A stretch of 61,152 nt of DNA from Candidatus Endomicrobiellum agilis (lineage in GTDB: Bacteria > Elusimicrobiota > Endomicrobiia > Endomicrobiales > Endomicrobiaceae), in the NCBI GenBank assembly GCA_020328155.1, contig JAIXMX010000008.1, positions 1 through 61,152 on the forward strand, in the 5' to 3' direction. Below the pieces are notes generated by a model. The model made no database searches, was not told the origin of the DNA, and saw nothing but the letters and a program-made list of their open reading frames with translations. Both the position numbers and the translations under genes were made by a program. Of the stretch, positions 39,654 through 49,856 are shown piece by piece; positions within the stretch are counted from its first letter, which is position 1, and each line of letters starts with the position of its first letter.

Positions 39654-40898
39654 GTGAACAATTTTGATAGAGGGTGGGTTTTGACGTGTTTTGGAACTGC
39701 TGTCGGAGCAGGTATGTTGTATTTACCGACTCAAGTCGGACCGGGCGGGATTTGGTCTGTTATACTTTTGACGCTAATAATTTTCCCAGTCACTTACGTT
39801 TCGCACATAGGCGTAACTAGAATAATTGCTTCTTGCCCTAAAGCGACAGATTTTGTCGGAGCGATAGAACATGACTTAGGCCGCACGGTAGGATTTACTA
39901 TTTCCATTCTTTACTTTTTATCAATTGTCACTGCCTGCATCGGGTATTCCACAGGTTTAACTAACATCATTATAGATTCGTTTTTAGTTAATCAATTGCA
40001 CTTCGTTGAAGTATCAAGACCTTTGCTGACGTTCATAGTTCTCCTGTGCATGACTATATTGCTCGGGAACGCGAGAGTTATGGTTATTATTACGTCCGCT
40101 ACGACTTTTCCTTTGATAATTCTGTTATTTTTTGTTTCTGCGTATTTGATTCCACATTGGAATTTGTCATCTTTTTACGAACCGTTTACTATAAAAAATT
40201 TCTTAAAATATACTTTTCTGCTTTTGCCGCTTTTAGTTTTTGCGATGAATTTTTCGCCGGTTTGCTCTTCGCTAGCCTCGTTTTACAGGAAAGAATACAA
40301 GAGCATAGACGAAGCAGTCGAGCATACGGATACTGTAATTAAATGGACATCTATTCTTTTGTTGATTTTTGTTATGTTTTTTTTACTTTCTGTTTGTTTG
40401 GCCAGTACGCCTGAAATGCTGCTTGGCGCTTGTAGGACTAATAAAGACGCGCTGACAACGCTCTCTTCAACGCTCTCTTTGGCTTATAATAGTCCTATTT
40501 TACAATATGTTTTTCCGCTTGTTGCATTTCTTGCGATAGCAAGTTCGTATTTTGGACATTTTGAAGGAACTAGAGACGGTTTAAACGGCATTATTATCCA
40601 GCTTATTGCTTGGAAAAACCCTGCGCTTAAGGATAAATTGAATCTTGGTAAAATGAAAATGTTCAGCACTGTAGCGTTATTTGCCATGATATGGTTTTTA
40701 TCGGTTTGTAATCTTTCAATTCTGACTATACTTAAGATTTTATCTGGTCCTATCGTTGCTATTTATGCATATTTGATGCCTGTTGTGATGATGAAACGCA
40801 TTCCAAGATTGCGTATATATCGTTCAAAGTGGGCGGCTTTTGTCTTTGTTATGGGCATATGCGCTATTGTTGGGCACTATGTCGGAAAGATCATGTAA
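39654..40898 (+). CDS. Hydroxy/aromatic amino acid permease (HAAAP/SdaC-like)
   Basis: Inner-membrane amino acid:proton (or sodium) symporter with about eleven membrane segments. I start it at GTG 39654 with AAGGAG 11 bases upstream; a TTG at 39615 is also in frame. 414 residues. RGWVLTCFGTAVGAGMLYLP at the N-terminus is the family signature, and LLVFAMNFSPVCSSLASFYR and YFGHFEGTRDGL follow. Closest types carry serine, threonine or aromatic residues. For an endosymbiont this could import a host-supplied amino acid. Confidence 0.88.
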   Translation: MNNFDRGWVLTCFGTAVGAGMLYLPTQVGPGGIWSVILLTLIIFPVTYVSHIGVTRIIASCPKATDFVGAIEHDLGRTVGFTISILYFLSIVTACIGYSTGLTNIIIDSFLVNQLHFVEVSRPLLTFIVLLCMTILLGNARVMVIITSATTFPLIILLFFVSAYLIPHWNLSSFYEPFTIKNFLKYTFLLLPLLVFAMNFSPVCSSLASFYRKEYKSIDEAVEHTDTVIKWTSILLLIFVMFFLLSVCLASTPEMLLGACRTNKDALTTLSSTLSLAYNSPILQYVFPLVAFLAIASSYFGHFEGTRDGLNGIIIQLIAWKNPALKDKLNLGKMKMFSTVALFAMIWFLSVCNLSILTILKILSGPIVAIYAYLMPVVMMKRIPRLRIYRSKWAAFVFVMGICAIVGHYVGKIM

Positions 40899-42723
40899 AT
40901 TGTCATAGTGCGCCGATGCCTCAAAAGAGTGAGCGAAAAACATAAGCATTAAACAAAATAAAGAATAAAAAAGTTAAAATATTATTGACATGCGGCGTCA
41001 AAGCAACTCAAGCCTTGAAAACTGGAAATTTACGGCAATGAAGCATTCTATAGGATAGCCGGGACGAGGCGTTTCTTATATGATAAAGTTAGTTTGACAA
41101 TTTGGCTGGCGGCAGTTTTTGTAGCTTTTTACGCGATATCTAAAAGCTATGCCCTAGACTTGCTTATTAATGAGGAGAACAGCGGCTTCGCTATAGGTTA
41201 TTATGAGAGCGGGGGACGATGACTTCTCTGCAAATTGTCGCTATAAGCGGATTGGCGAATAAAGGAACATACGGATAAAAAGTAAAATAAGGACGATGAA
41301 AAAGCAATTATAAAAATATTGCGATTTCTATAGACATTCAATAACTGTTAAAAACCTATAAAATAACTGTCGTAACGCTGTTGAAGAGAAAAGTATACAA
41401 GGGATACATTAGATATTATTTTTATTTTTGGCGCTCGCTGTTTTACTTTGGCGATATTTATATTGCTTGTTGAAGCGATTATCATCATCTATAAAAAAAT
41501 TATAAAAGAAAAATAACTGTAAGAAAGCGACGTAATATCGTTGAATGCGTCATGCCAATTTCCGCAAAAGGTTTCGCAGAAGAGAAAAAAGAGGATTTTG
41601 CTTCTTATTTCACTGTTTAAAACACAATCTCTGGCCGGACTGCATACCGTATTAAAAGACATTCTTGTTTTATATTAATTGGTTTTTTTTACAGCGGATA
41701 TAAAAGGTAAGAACCTATAGAGGAAAAAATTAATAGCATATATATGAATTTGTGCTTTTTGACAAGCTGTGAAACGCGGACAAGAATATACAACGCCTGC
41801 AACCAATATATATAAGTGATACGACAACAAAAAAGCAGAAGCCGCTCCCATAAAATATTCTTTTTTAACGAAGGCATTGCCTTATACTGACATTACTTTC
41901 ACTGAAGTATTGCCAGCCCGTGAGCATATTGGCTTCGTATGCAGTCTTTACAGCTAGAAGATAATAGCGATTTGCTTAAACAATACAAAGATTATAATGT
42001 GAAAATCATAAACAGGCAGCGTAATTATACTATAAAAGTTTATGATTTCTTCGCGGCTTCATTTGTGAGTTTGATGAATGAAAATTTATGTGCTGGACGG
42101 CAGCGAGCTTATATCTTGCTCGCAGCGTTCAACATGGCGACGCTGCGGTATATTATATAACAGACTATAACCAAACTTGACGTAATTCGCCCTTTAGAAG
42201 ATATTCACGCAGAATATCGTGGAAGTCTATTCAATCCCCAAGTTGTATATACCGCATGATCAGAAAAACTTGTTACGACCATCTTAAAAAAAACAGTTCC
42301 ATTGTGTGATGGACTGCTTACAATACATATAACATTCAAACTGCCTCTTTAAATACGTCTCGCCAAAGGAATGACATTGTATTTATTGTATAAGTTTGAG
42401 CAAACAGATAGGGAGACGTTTGTCGCATTTAAAAACTTGTTTTCGGTATGCTGTCAATAAAGACTGTATCTGTTATACATCGAATCGCGGGTAAAAGTAA
42501 CATTTGAACCAATATCGCCAAGAGCATAAGACGTATTTAAAGTCGTAAATAGATTAGCGTTTGTTATTGACTGAAAAGCTTGTTGTGTAAATCTATCTTT
42601 CTGAAGTTCGGCTGAAAAATATTTTTGGAGAGTAAAATCGGGAAGTAAATAAGAATTTTTGTTTGTGAATTCTGCGGCGGGGAAAGATTACGGATATTAT
42701 GCGGAAATAAATAGATTTATACT
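40899..42723. other. Long non-coding or decayed spacer
   Basis: About 1.8 kb with no intact gene. Plus-strand scraps include a membrane segment near 41095-41160 (IWLAAVFVAFYAISKSYALD) and a 73-codon frame at 41939-42160. On the minus strand around 42170-42600 a longer run of broken frames is present. None has a recognisable family. I interpret it as eroded genes. Confidence 0.4.
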
Positions 42724-42797
42724 GCTGCCATCGTCTAGCGGTTCAGGACACCGCCCTCTCAAGGCGGAGATCACGGGTTCAAATCCCGTTGGCAGCG
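42724..42797 (+). tRNA. tRNA-Glu (CTC)
   Basis: Full cloverleaf: acceptor GCTGCCA/TGGCAGC, D arm GTCT/GGAC, anticodon stem CCGCC/GGCGG with loop CTCTCAA (anticodon CTC), T arm ACGGG-TTCAAAT-CCCGT, discriminator G. No encoded CCA. Reads GAG codons. Confidence 0.95.
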
Positions 42798-43480
42798 TTT
42801 TAGTTTATGTTTTGAATGCGTATTTCCTCTGTATAATGCCAGCCGGACCCGTCAATAATATAGAAAAATGCTGAAAAGCAGACTGTTTTTTTTGCCGTTA
42901 TTCCGACAAAAGCGACTAACATTGATTGCAGCCGGCGGCATGAAAAAAAGATGTTGTTTGTAAACAGTAAGTAATTTAAGTTTTGTCTATCGTAGTTGAG
43001 AATTCAAATGTTCTGCCATAAGTTGTCGCGCGAAGTGCTGGATATTCCGCGGAAACGCAGCGTTCTCTCCGGCTTGTGCGTAAAAAAATATGCAAGAATA
43101 ATCGCTTTATAAATCTTTTGTTTGCGTCTCCTTCAAATAAGGATTTCTAACAATAAAAATCCCAAAACCTGACGGACTGAATCTGTCTAAAAACATGCTG
43201 ACGGTAAACTCTCTGTCAGTCGCGGAGCGGCAGCGCTTTATATTATAATGCCGTATATTTTGTTAATTGAATGCTTGCTTTTATGAGAATAGCAAGGCAG
43301 AAACTTGTCGGCAGAACGAGACAGATGAACTGTGTCTTTTCAGGTGTATAGAGATGGCGAAAGAGTCTTTCTCGCGTTTTTCACGCATCTGAAAACGCTT
43401 CTAAAATCATTCAAAAAAACACGTTGAAAATAAGTAAAGGCGTTGCTTAGACTCGAAATATTTCATAAAATCACTCAAGT
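42798..43480. other. Spacer between two tRNA genes
   Basis: 683 bases with no gene, RNA or clear terminator that I can support; only short broken frames. Confidence 0.35.
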
Positions 43481-43554
43481 GCGCCCATAGCTCAATTGGA
43501 TAGAGCATTTGACTACGAATCAAAAGGCTAGAGGTTCAACTCCTCTTGGGCGCG
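43481..43554 (+). tRNA. tRNA-Arg (ACG)
   Basis: Cloverleaf: acceptor GCGCCCA/TGGGCGC, D arm GCTC/GAGC, anticodon stem TTTGA/TCAAA with loop CTACGAA (anticodon ACG), T arm AGAGG-TTCAACT-CCTCT, discriminator G, no encoded CCA. A34 should be edited to inosine by TadA. Confidence 0.95.
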
Positions 43555-44007
43555 CTCAAATTTACGAAATTTTAGAGGAATATTTATTGATAAGTTTCAG
43601 CTCAGAATTTTTTATTTTCCGCCGTCATATCAAATTAGATAAAACTCTTATAAAAATCTTAGCGGCAGCTTTTAGAAGCAAATATGTCTAAATTGTGTCT
43701 AATGACAGTTTTACCGCTCGCTTGTTGCAGCAGTCGCAAGTCAATTATATCTCGCTTAATTTTTCAATCGAGCGTAAGAAAATTCAAATTTTTGCGTGAC
43801 GCTGCCTGCGTGATAGTATCAATATATTAGATTGTAAAAATGTGTTTAAATTTAATACAAAATAGTTGTTGTCTATTAATTTTTAAGTAAAAATATGTGA
43901 GATAGACAACAACGGAACGTAAAATATTGTAATAGAAGATAGGAAAAAATGTTTACATTGCTGCAGAACTGCTTGCCGAAAATATTAACTGGGAAAAATT
44001 ATTAATT

Positions 44008-44238
44008 TTGTTGCGAGAAACCAACGCTAAAATAGATAAATATGACAGGCTTTTGAAAGGTATGCCAACTTCCGAGATACCGCTTCCGCCGTTAATAAAA
44101 AAACAAGAAGGCATAAATATTTTGCGAAAGTATAGGCAGAAATTGATATTAGCGGAAGGCGAATTGAGAAACCGCATAGAAACTTCTTTATATTTTTTTA
44201 AAGAAACGCATAGTATGCCTGTGAGTAATTCCTGCTAA
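44008..44238 (+). pseudogene. Small coiled-coil protein, start uncertain
   Basis: The frame is open from about 43944 but has no ATG; the first usable start is a TTG at 44008. The 76 residues are mostly charged helix (KYRQKLILAEGELRNRIETS) with a Pro-rich kink (EIPLPPLIKKQEG). Family not recognised. Followed 29 bases later by another small frame, so an operon remnant is likely. Confidence 0.35.
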
Positions 44239-44267
44239 GACAGTCGTTCTATCCCGTCAATTTCAAA

Positions 44268-44509
44268 ATGAGGCAGGATTTTATAGGACAAATTGATGCT
44301 TCAATAGAACGGGCAGCTTATATTTCATCGGAATATTTTTTTGTACTTGAATGCGTGAAGAGTTAAAAGGACTGTTTGAAAAATAGTCGGGTCCGGACGA
44401 CTTATTAAACGCGGTTGTCGAGTGCGCTCAGTTTGGAACTGTACGTCTTTTTGACAGCGAGAACGGCGGAACGGGAAAAAATATCGGTAGCGTTATTTCT
44501 AATATTTAA
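44268..44509 (+). pseudogene. Small protein broken by a frameshift and a stop
   Basis: Frame one (ATG 44268 to TAA 44366) starts MRQDFIGQIDASIERAAYIS. A second frame (ATG 44351) overlaps it by 16 bases, reads MREELKGLFEK, hits TAG 44384-44386 and continues as SGPDDLLNAVVECAQFGTV to TAA 44509. The two may be one roughly 80-residue gene with two lesions. Family not recognised. Confidence 0.35.
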
Positions 44510-45098
44510 GCAGCGTTTTACGCAGCCCGATGTTTTATATGAGCTGATATTTGGAAAATAACAGGACGCAGTATAGAAAATTTCTCAAAATGATAAGTGA
44601 CAGGAGCATATAGAGTTCTTTTTAACAATCGTAAGAAAATATAAAAAAAAACAACCATTAAAATAAAAATGAAGAATTGTGTAAATAAGAAAATAAGGAA
44701 TTCAAAAAGAGCTGCAAAATCGCAGATGTTGCAGAGATGTTCTTGATATTTTTTTAAAAGGCAGGTAATAAATTTGGCTGTTTTTACAAGAGAAAACAAA
44801 ATGAAATGCGGGAAATACAACGAGAAATGCTCTTTAAAAAACTGAAAAGTAAAAGAGCGGTTAAAAGAAAGAGAATAAGTAAAGGCAGTCGTTTTCTATA
44901 TATTTGTTTGCAGCTGTTATAAATTTACTTAAACTAAAAAAATAATATCGGTTTTTGTTGTGCGGTGGATACGTGCCTTATATTATGTTATAATAATTGC
45001 GTAAAAAGAGCGTGATTGTGTTTAAAAAATTATATTTATTTCAATTATTTTGGTTTTTGAAATTTTTTGAAAGTAAAGGTTATGACGGGAGATAGATG

Positions 45099-45329
45099 AT
45101 GAGTTTAAAAGAGAGAGTTGAAAAGGCTTTGGAGTCTGTAAGACCTCATTTGCGCGCGGACGGCGGAAATGTTGAATTGATAGACGTAAGCGAGAACGAC
45201 GGTGTCGTGAAAGTGAAGCTTACGGGATCCTGCGGCGGCTGTCCTATGGCTGCTATGACTTTGCAGTACGGCGTTACGAATGCAATTAAACAAGCGGTTC
45301 CCGAAATAAAAGAAGTTCAATCGGTATAA
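45099..45329 (+). CDS. NifU C-terminal-domain Fe-S scaffold protein
   Basis: 76 residues from the second of two adjacent ATGs, which has the better distance to GGGAG. The NifU C-terminal (Nfu-type) domain is complete: VRPHLRADGGNVELIDV, then the cluster-binding GSCGGCPMA and VTNAIKQAVPEI. It should carry a [4Fe-4S] or [2Fe-2S] cluster for delivery to target proteins. No isc or suf genes are adjacent. Confidence 0.93.
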   Translation: MSLKERVEKALESVRPHLRADGGNVELIDVSENDGVVKVKLTGSCGGCPMAAMTLQYGVTNAIKQAVPEIKEVQSV

Positions 45330-45392
45330 AATTGATTTGTTTAATACCGCGCGCGACATTCATGTTGTGGTTTGTTAATAACAGGTAAGAAA

Positions 45393-46310
45393 ATGAAAAT
45401 AAAGATACGCGTGCCGTCGACGACGGCGAATCTAGGTCCCGGATTTGATGTTTTTGGAACGGCTTTGTCGCTGTATAATGAGTTTGAAACTGAATATGTT
45501 CCGGACTCAGGAGAAACAAGTTTTATATTAGAAGGCGAAGGGAAAGATTCGCTTCCTAAAGGCGAGAAAAATCTCGTTTGGCAATCGATGCAGGAAACTT
45601 TTAAGTTTTTGGGAGAAAATAAATATAATTTAAGAAATTTGAATATAAAGATTAATGCCGGCGTTCCTTTAAGCAGGGGGCTTGGTTCAAGCGCTTCAGC
45701 TATAGTCGGGGGCATTGCTCTTGCGAATGCTTTGTGCGAAGATAAGCTGGATAAATCTCAGATTGCAGACCTTGGCGTTAAAATCGAGGGACATCCGGAT
45801 AATATTGTTCCTGCAGTATTCGGAGGTTTGTGCATATGCAGTAAAGACGAGACTGGAGATCGCAACGCTATCGTGCATCTGCCCATTCCAAAACTTAAAG
45901 CCGTTTTATGCGTTCCTGCTTTTGAGCTGAAAACAGAACGCGCAAGACGGATTTTACCTGAAAGCTTAGACTTAAAGGACGTAGTTTTTAACATTTCAAG
46001 AGTTGCGATGCTTACGGCTGCTTTCTGCAGCGGAGATTATTTGCTTCTCAAACAAGGTATGCAGGATAAAATTCATCAGCCCTATAGAGAGAAAATGATT
46101 CCTGCTATGAATGAGGTTTTTGAAGCGGCGATATCTGCCGGAGCTTACGGCGCGTTTCTTTCAGGTTCTGGACCTACGCTTGCCGCTTTTTGCGCTGAAA
46201 AGGTTGCGATAGACGTTCAAAAAGCGATGGTAGAAAGATGGGAAAAAGAGAATATTTCGGCAAAAGCGCATATATTGGATTTTGACACTAAAGGGATTTT
46301 TAAAATTTAA
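45393..46310 (+). CDS. thrB: Homoserine kinase
   Basis: GHMP kinase phosphorylating homoserine on the way to threonine. 305 residues from ATG 45393 (AGG eight bases upstream); an in-frame TTG 21 bases earlier is less likely. VPSTTANLGPGFDVFGTAL and the ATP loop GVPLSRGLGSSASAIVGG are diagnostic, with SGSGPTLAAF near the end. thrC and hom are not in the window. Confidence 0.95.
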   Translation: MKIKIRVPSTTANLGPGFDVFGTALSLYNEFETEYVPDSGETSFILEGEGKDSLPKGEKNLVWQSMQETFKFLGENKYNLRNLNIKINAGVPLSRGLGSSASAIVGGIALANALCEDKLDKSQIADLGVKIEGHPDNIVPAVFGGLCICSKDETGDRNAIVHLPIPKLKAVLCVPAFELKTERARRILPESLDLKDVVFNISRVAMLTAAFCSGDYLLLKQGMQDKIHQPYREKMIPAMNEVFEAAISAGAYGAFLSGSGPTLAAFCAEKVAIDVQKAMVERWEKENISAKAHILDFDTKGIFKI

Positions 46311-46657
46311 ATACAGCTTTAATTAAGAAATTCTTTAAGTTTGTCGTTGCGGCGGTAGCCGTTGTCGGGAATTTGCAGCCAGATAGAACGTGTATCCTAT
46401 CTGAGGCTTTGAGATGTTTTCGGATTCGGCGTTTTATCTTATTTTAAACAGCCGAGATCTTTAACTGCTTTGCTGTTGTTGCGGAGAGAGATCGAAACCT
46501 TGCACCTATCTATGTTAATTATCGTCTGTCTGCGTATTTGAGAAAAAGAGCATTGTCTGGGGAAAGAGAACAAACGGCGATGTTAGTTCTGGCTTAAAGT
46601 CCTGAAATAATGCGTCTTGCGTTGTATTGAAACAGTTATAAATTAGGAGAAAATAAT
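46311..46657. other. Spacer between thrB and lysC
   Basis: 347 bases with only short interrupted frames. AGGAG before lysC is the only signal seen. Confidence 0.35.
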
Positions 46658-47905
46658 ATGGCTCTTGTGGTAATGAAGTTCGGCGGTTCATCTGTAGCGG
46701 ATTCCGATAAGATAAAACATGTTGCCAGCAGAATAGTTGCGAAGAAGAAAGCTGGCAATAAAGTTGTCGCGGTGGTTTCGGCGCCCGGCGATATGACCGA
46801 CGATCTGCTTACAATGGCTAATAAAATTACGTCTGATCCTCCCGTAAGGGAAATGGATATGCTGCTTGCAACTGGCGAAATGGTTTCAATTTCGCTTCTT
46901 GCTATGGCAATCGACGCTGTGGGCGCAAAAGTGATTTCTATGACCGGACCTCAAGCGGGGATTACGGCGGATGCAGATCATACGCGCGCAAGAATTAAGA
47001 AAATAAATCAGAAAAAAGTTAAAGACCAGCTTGATAAAAATAACATTGTCATAGTTGCTGGTTTTCAGGCTTTAAATCCCAACGGCGATATAACTACGTT
47101 AGGCAGAGGCGGATCGGATTTAACCGCTGTCGCTTTGGCGGCGGCGTTAGAGGCTGATTCATGCGAGATATATTCTGATGTCGAGGGAGTATATGCGGCT
47201 GATCCCAGAATTATAAAAGATGCGAAGAAAATTGATTATGTGTCTTACGATGAAATGCTTGAAATGGCGGGATCCGGCGCTCAAGTGCTGCAGTCGCGGA
47301 GCGTTGAAGTCGCAAAAAAGTTTGGCGTTGAAATACATTCAAGAAGCACTTTCAGCGAAAATCAGGGAACTATAATAACAAGCGAAGAAAAAATCAGGAG
47401 GAAGAAGATGGAAGCGTTGCTTGTTTCGGGAATAGCTTTTGATAGAAATCAGGTGAAATTTACAATAATAGATTTGCCGGATCTTCCGGGCGTTGCCGCA
47501 AAAATTTTTGGCGGGCTTGCGAAAATCGGCGTCAACGTAGATATGATTGTCCAATCTGCAGCTGTCGATAAAAAAAATGATATTTCTTTTACCATAAGCA
47601 GGCAGGATATGAAAAAAACTCAAATGGAGCTTGATAAAACAGTTTCTGAATTTGACGGCGCGAGCGTTATTTGTGACGAACATATTGCAAAAATTTCAAT
47701 TATTGGCATAGGTATGAAAAGCAATCCGGGCGTGGCGGCGCAAATGTTTGAAATACTTTCCAAAAAAGGCATAAATATTGAAATGATTTCCACAAGCGAA
47801 ATTAAAATATCGTGTATTATTGACGAAGTTGATGTGATAAAAGCGGTTGATGAACTGCACAAAGATTTTGGTTTGTCTAAAAAAAAGCAGGAGAATTTAA
47901 TGTGA
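46658..47905 (+). CDS. lysC: Aspartate kinase
   Basis: First step of the aspartate family (Lys, Thr, Met, diaminopimelate). 415 residues, monofunctional type. Kinase signature VMKFGGSSVADSDKI, TLGRGGSDLTAVALAAAL and YSDVEGVYAADPRI, then two C-terminal ACT domains (about 265-405) expected to bind Lys or Thr for feedback control. AGGAG eight bases before the ATG. Its stop overlaps the truncated pilin start. Confidence 0.97.
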   Translation: MALVVMKFGGSSVADSDKIKHVASRIVAKKKAGNKVVAVVSAPGDMTDDLLTMANKITSDPPVREMDMLLATGEMVSISLLAMAIDAVGAKVISMTGPQAGITADADHTRARIKKINQKKVKDQLDKNNIVIVAGFQALNPNGDITTLGRGGSDLTAVALAAALEADSCEIYSDVEGVYAADPRIIKDAKKIDYVSYDEMLEMAGSGAQVLQSRSVEVAKKFGVEIHSRSTFSENQGTIITSEEKIRRKKMEALLVSGIAFDRNQVKFTIIDLPDLPGVAAKIFGGLAKIGVNVDMIVQSAAVDKKNDISFTISRQDMKKTQMELDKTVSEFDGASVICDEHIAKISIIGIGMKSNPGVAAQMFEILSKKGINIEMISTSEIKISCIIDEVDVIKAVDELHKDFGLSKKKQENLM

Positions 47906-48081
47906 TCTCGAAAAAAGGGTTCACATTAGTAGAATTTATAGTGGTGATTGTTATAGTGACCATATTGAGCATCATAGCCGTTCCCGTTTACAGAAGTTAT
48001 ATAGAAAAAACAAAAACTGCGCAAAATATCTCCGCCGTTGAAAAATCGGCGTCAGAAAAAATTCCTCTAGGCAAACAATAA
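47902..48081 (+). pseudogene. Type IV pilin/pseudopilin N-terminus, truncated
   Basis: GTG 47902 overlaps the lysC stop, with AGGAG eight bases upstream. Only 59 residues remain: the class III signal KKGFTLVEF (prepilin peptidase cuts after Gly, Glu at +5), the hydrophobic helix IVVIVIVTILSIIAVPVYRSY and a short helix. Full pilins have 120-170 residues. After the TAA the next frame continues with Gly/Asn- and Cys-containing sequence, so a frameshift probably removed the globular domain. Without that domain it cannot form a normal pilus subunit. Confidence 0.65.
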
Positions 48082-48266
48082 CGGCGGAGGATATTCAAAC
48101 TGCATAGACAGCGTGTTGCAGCGGTAAGAGCAAAACATCATAATAATCAAATCTGCAATGACAGAACTGTGTTTTTCATCGTTTTGAGCAAACTCAGTTT
48201 AATTTGTTAGAATCTTTATTGGCGTATCTTTGCAGTTATAACGCAAATTTAGATTTAGGAGTGAGA

Positions 48267-49856
48267 GTGAAACGAATATCAGTGTTTGATACAACTTTAA
48301 GGGACGGTTCACAAGGAGCGGGCATAGCTTTTACCGTCGAAGATAAAATAAAAATAGCAAAAGCTTTGGACTCTTTTGGAGTTTCGTATATTGAAGGCGG
48401 CTGGCCTGGTTCTAACCCAAAAGACGAACTGTTTTTCTCTAAAATGAAGAAACTTGGCAACTTAGGTCTCAAAAATGCAAAACTTGTAGCTTTTAGTTCC
48501 ACGCGGCGCAAGGGAATCGAAGTTTCGGAAGATGAGAATTTATGCGCGATAATTAAGTCGGGAGTTAAAACGGTGTGTATATTTGGCAAATCGTGGGATT
48601 TGCACGTCAAATATGCGCTTAAAACTACGGACGAAGAAAATCTAAAAATGATTTCTGAAAGCGTTGCTTTCCTAAAATCTAAAAAACTCGAAGTGATATT
48701 TGACGCGGAACATTATTTTGACGGTTATAAAAGTAATAAAGAGTATGCTGTTAAAGCGGTGCAGGCTGCCATAGCCGGCGGCGCGGATACCATTTGCCTT
48801 TGCGAGACTAACGGAGGAATGCTTCCGTCCGATATACAAAAGATTGTCAGGGAAACAATAAGTCTTTTTCCAAAAATTGGATTTGGAATACACGCCCATA
48901 ATGATTCCGGATGCGCCGTTGCAAATTCCATAGCCGCCGTTGAGGAAGGCTGCATAATGGTTCAGGGTACGATGAACGGAATCGGCGAGCGGTGCGGAAA
49001 TGCAAATTTGTGTTCAATAATACCTGCTCTTGAGTTGAAAAGAGGCTACGAATGCATATCTTCCAAAAAAAATATAAAAAAACTTTCGGAGCTTTCAAGG
49101 TATGTCAATGAAATAGCGAATCTCATACCAGACGATACAAGACCGTATGTCGGAAACAACGCTTTTGCGCATAAAGCGGGAATTCATGTTTCCGCAATAG
49201 AAAGGAATCCCGAAACTTACGAACATATAAATCCTGTCCTTGTCGGGAACACGAGAAGAATTTTGATAAGCGATTTATCAGGTAAAAGCAATGTCATATC
49301 TAAAGCCAACGAAATGTCGCTGAGCATTGAGGATACCGCTACTGAAAGCGCCTCCGAAAAAGTTAAAAAAGTTATAGATATAGTTAAAGATAAGGAAAAT
49401 AACGGATACCAATATGAAGATGCCGAGGCTTCTTTCTTTTTAATTGCAAAAAAAGCTTTAGGATCTTTTAAACCGTTCTTTTCTTTAGTGCAGTACAGAG
49501 TTATCATTGAAAAAGATACGGACGGAAGTATAGTTTCCGAAGCGACGGTTAAACTTAATGTGAAAGGCAAAGAAGAGCATAGCGTTGCGGAAGGAAAAGG
49601 ACCGATTGATGCTTTGAATAAATGTTTATTTAAGGCGCTGATAAAATATTATCCGGATATAAAAAGCGTATTTTTGATGGATTTTAAAGTGAGAGTTATA
49701 AACAGCGCCGCAAACACGGCTGCAAAAGTAAGAGTTCTAATTGAATTTTCCGATTCTTCAAAAAGCTGGGGAACAATCGGCGTCAGCGAAAATATTATAG
49801 ATGCGTGCTGGCAGGCTCTTTCCGATTCAGTTGAATATAAACTGTTAAAAAAATAA
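48267..49856 (+). CDS. cimA: (R)-citramalate synthase
   Basis: Condenses pyruvate and acetyl-CoA to citramalate, feeding 2-oxobutyrate and isoleucine without threonine deaminase. 529 residues from GTG 48267 with AGGAG five bases upstream; a longer frame to 48204 lacks support. RISVFDTTLRDGSQGAGIAF, the metal site HAHNDSGCAVANS, GTMNGIGERCGNANL, and a C-terminal LeuA-type allosteric domain. The overall pattern is CimA (TIGR00977 type) rather than 2-isopropylmalate synthase or homocitrate synthase. Pairs logically with lysC and thrB. Confidence 0.88.
   Translation: MKRISVFDTTLRDGSQGAGIAFTVEDKIKIAKALDSFGVSYIEGGWPGSNPKDELFFSKMKKLGNLGLKNAKLVAFSSTRRKGIEVSEDENLCAIIKSGVKTVCIFGKSWDLHVKYALKTTDEENLKMISESVAFLKSKKLEVIFDAEHYFDGYKSNKEYAVKAVQAAIAGGADTICLCETNGGMLPSDIQKIVRETISLFPKIGFGIHAHNDSGCAVANSIAAVEEGCIMVQGTMNGIGERCGNANLCSIIPALELKRGYECISSKKNIKKLSELSRYVNEIANLIPDDTRPYVGNNAFAHKAGIHVSAIERNPETYEHINPVLVGNTRRILISDLSGKSNVISKANEMSLSIEDTATESASEKVKKVIDIVKDKENNGYQYEDAEASFFLIAKKALGSFKPFFSLVQYRVIIEKDTDGSIVSEATVKLNVKGKEEHSVAEGKGPIDALNKCLFKALIKYYPDIKSVFLMDFKVRVINSAANTAAKVRVLIEFSDSSKSWGTIGVSENIIDACWQALSDSVEYKLLKK

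Larger units (their letters stand above)
43555..45095. other. Decayed region with small linked ORFs
   Basis: About 1.5 kb. The only structured content is a chain of small frames at 43944-44509 (listed separately). The remainder is AT-rich and without recognisable genes. Confidence 0.4.

Noticed and set aside
42121-42147. Hairpin CGCAGCG/CGCTGCG as terminator
   Set aside because: Loop of 13 bases and no T tract; it lies in decayed sequence with no gene to terminate.
45105-46000. Several minus-strand frames over nifU-like and thrB genes
   Set aside because: All are antisense shadows of well-supported plus-strand genes.
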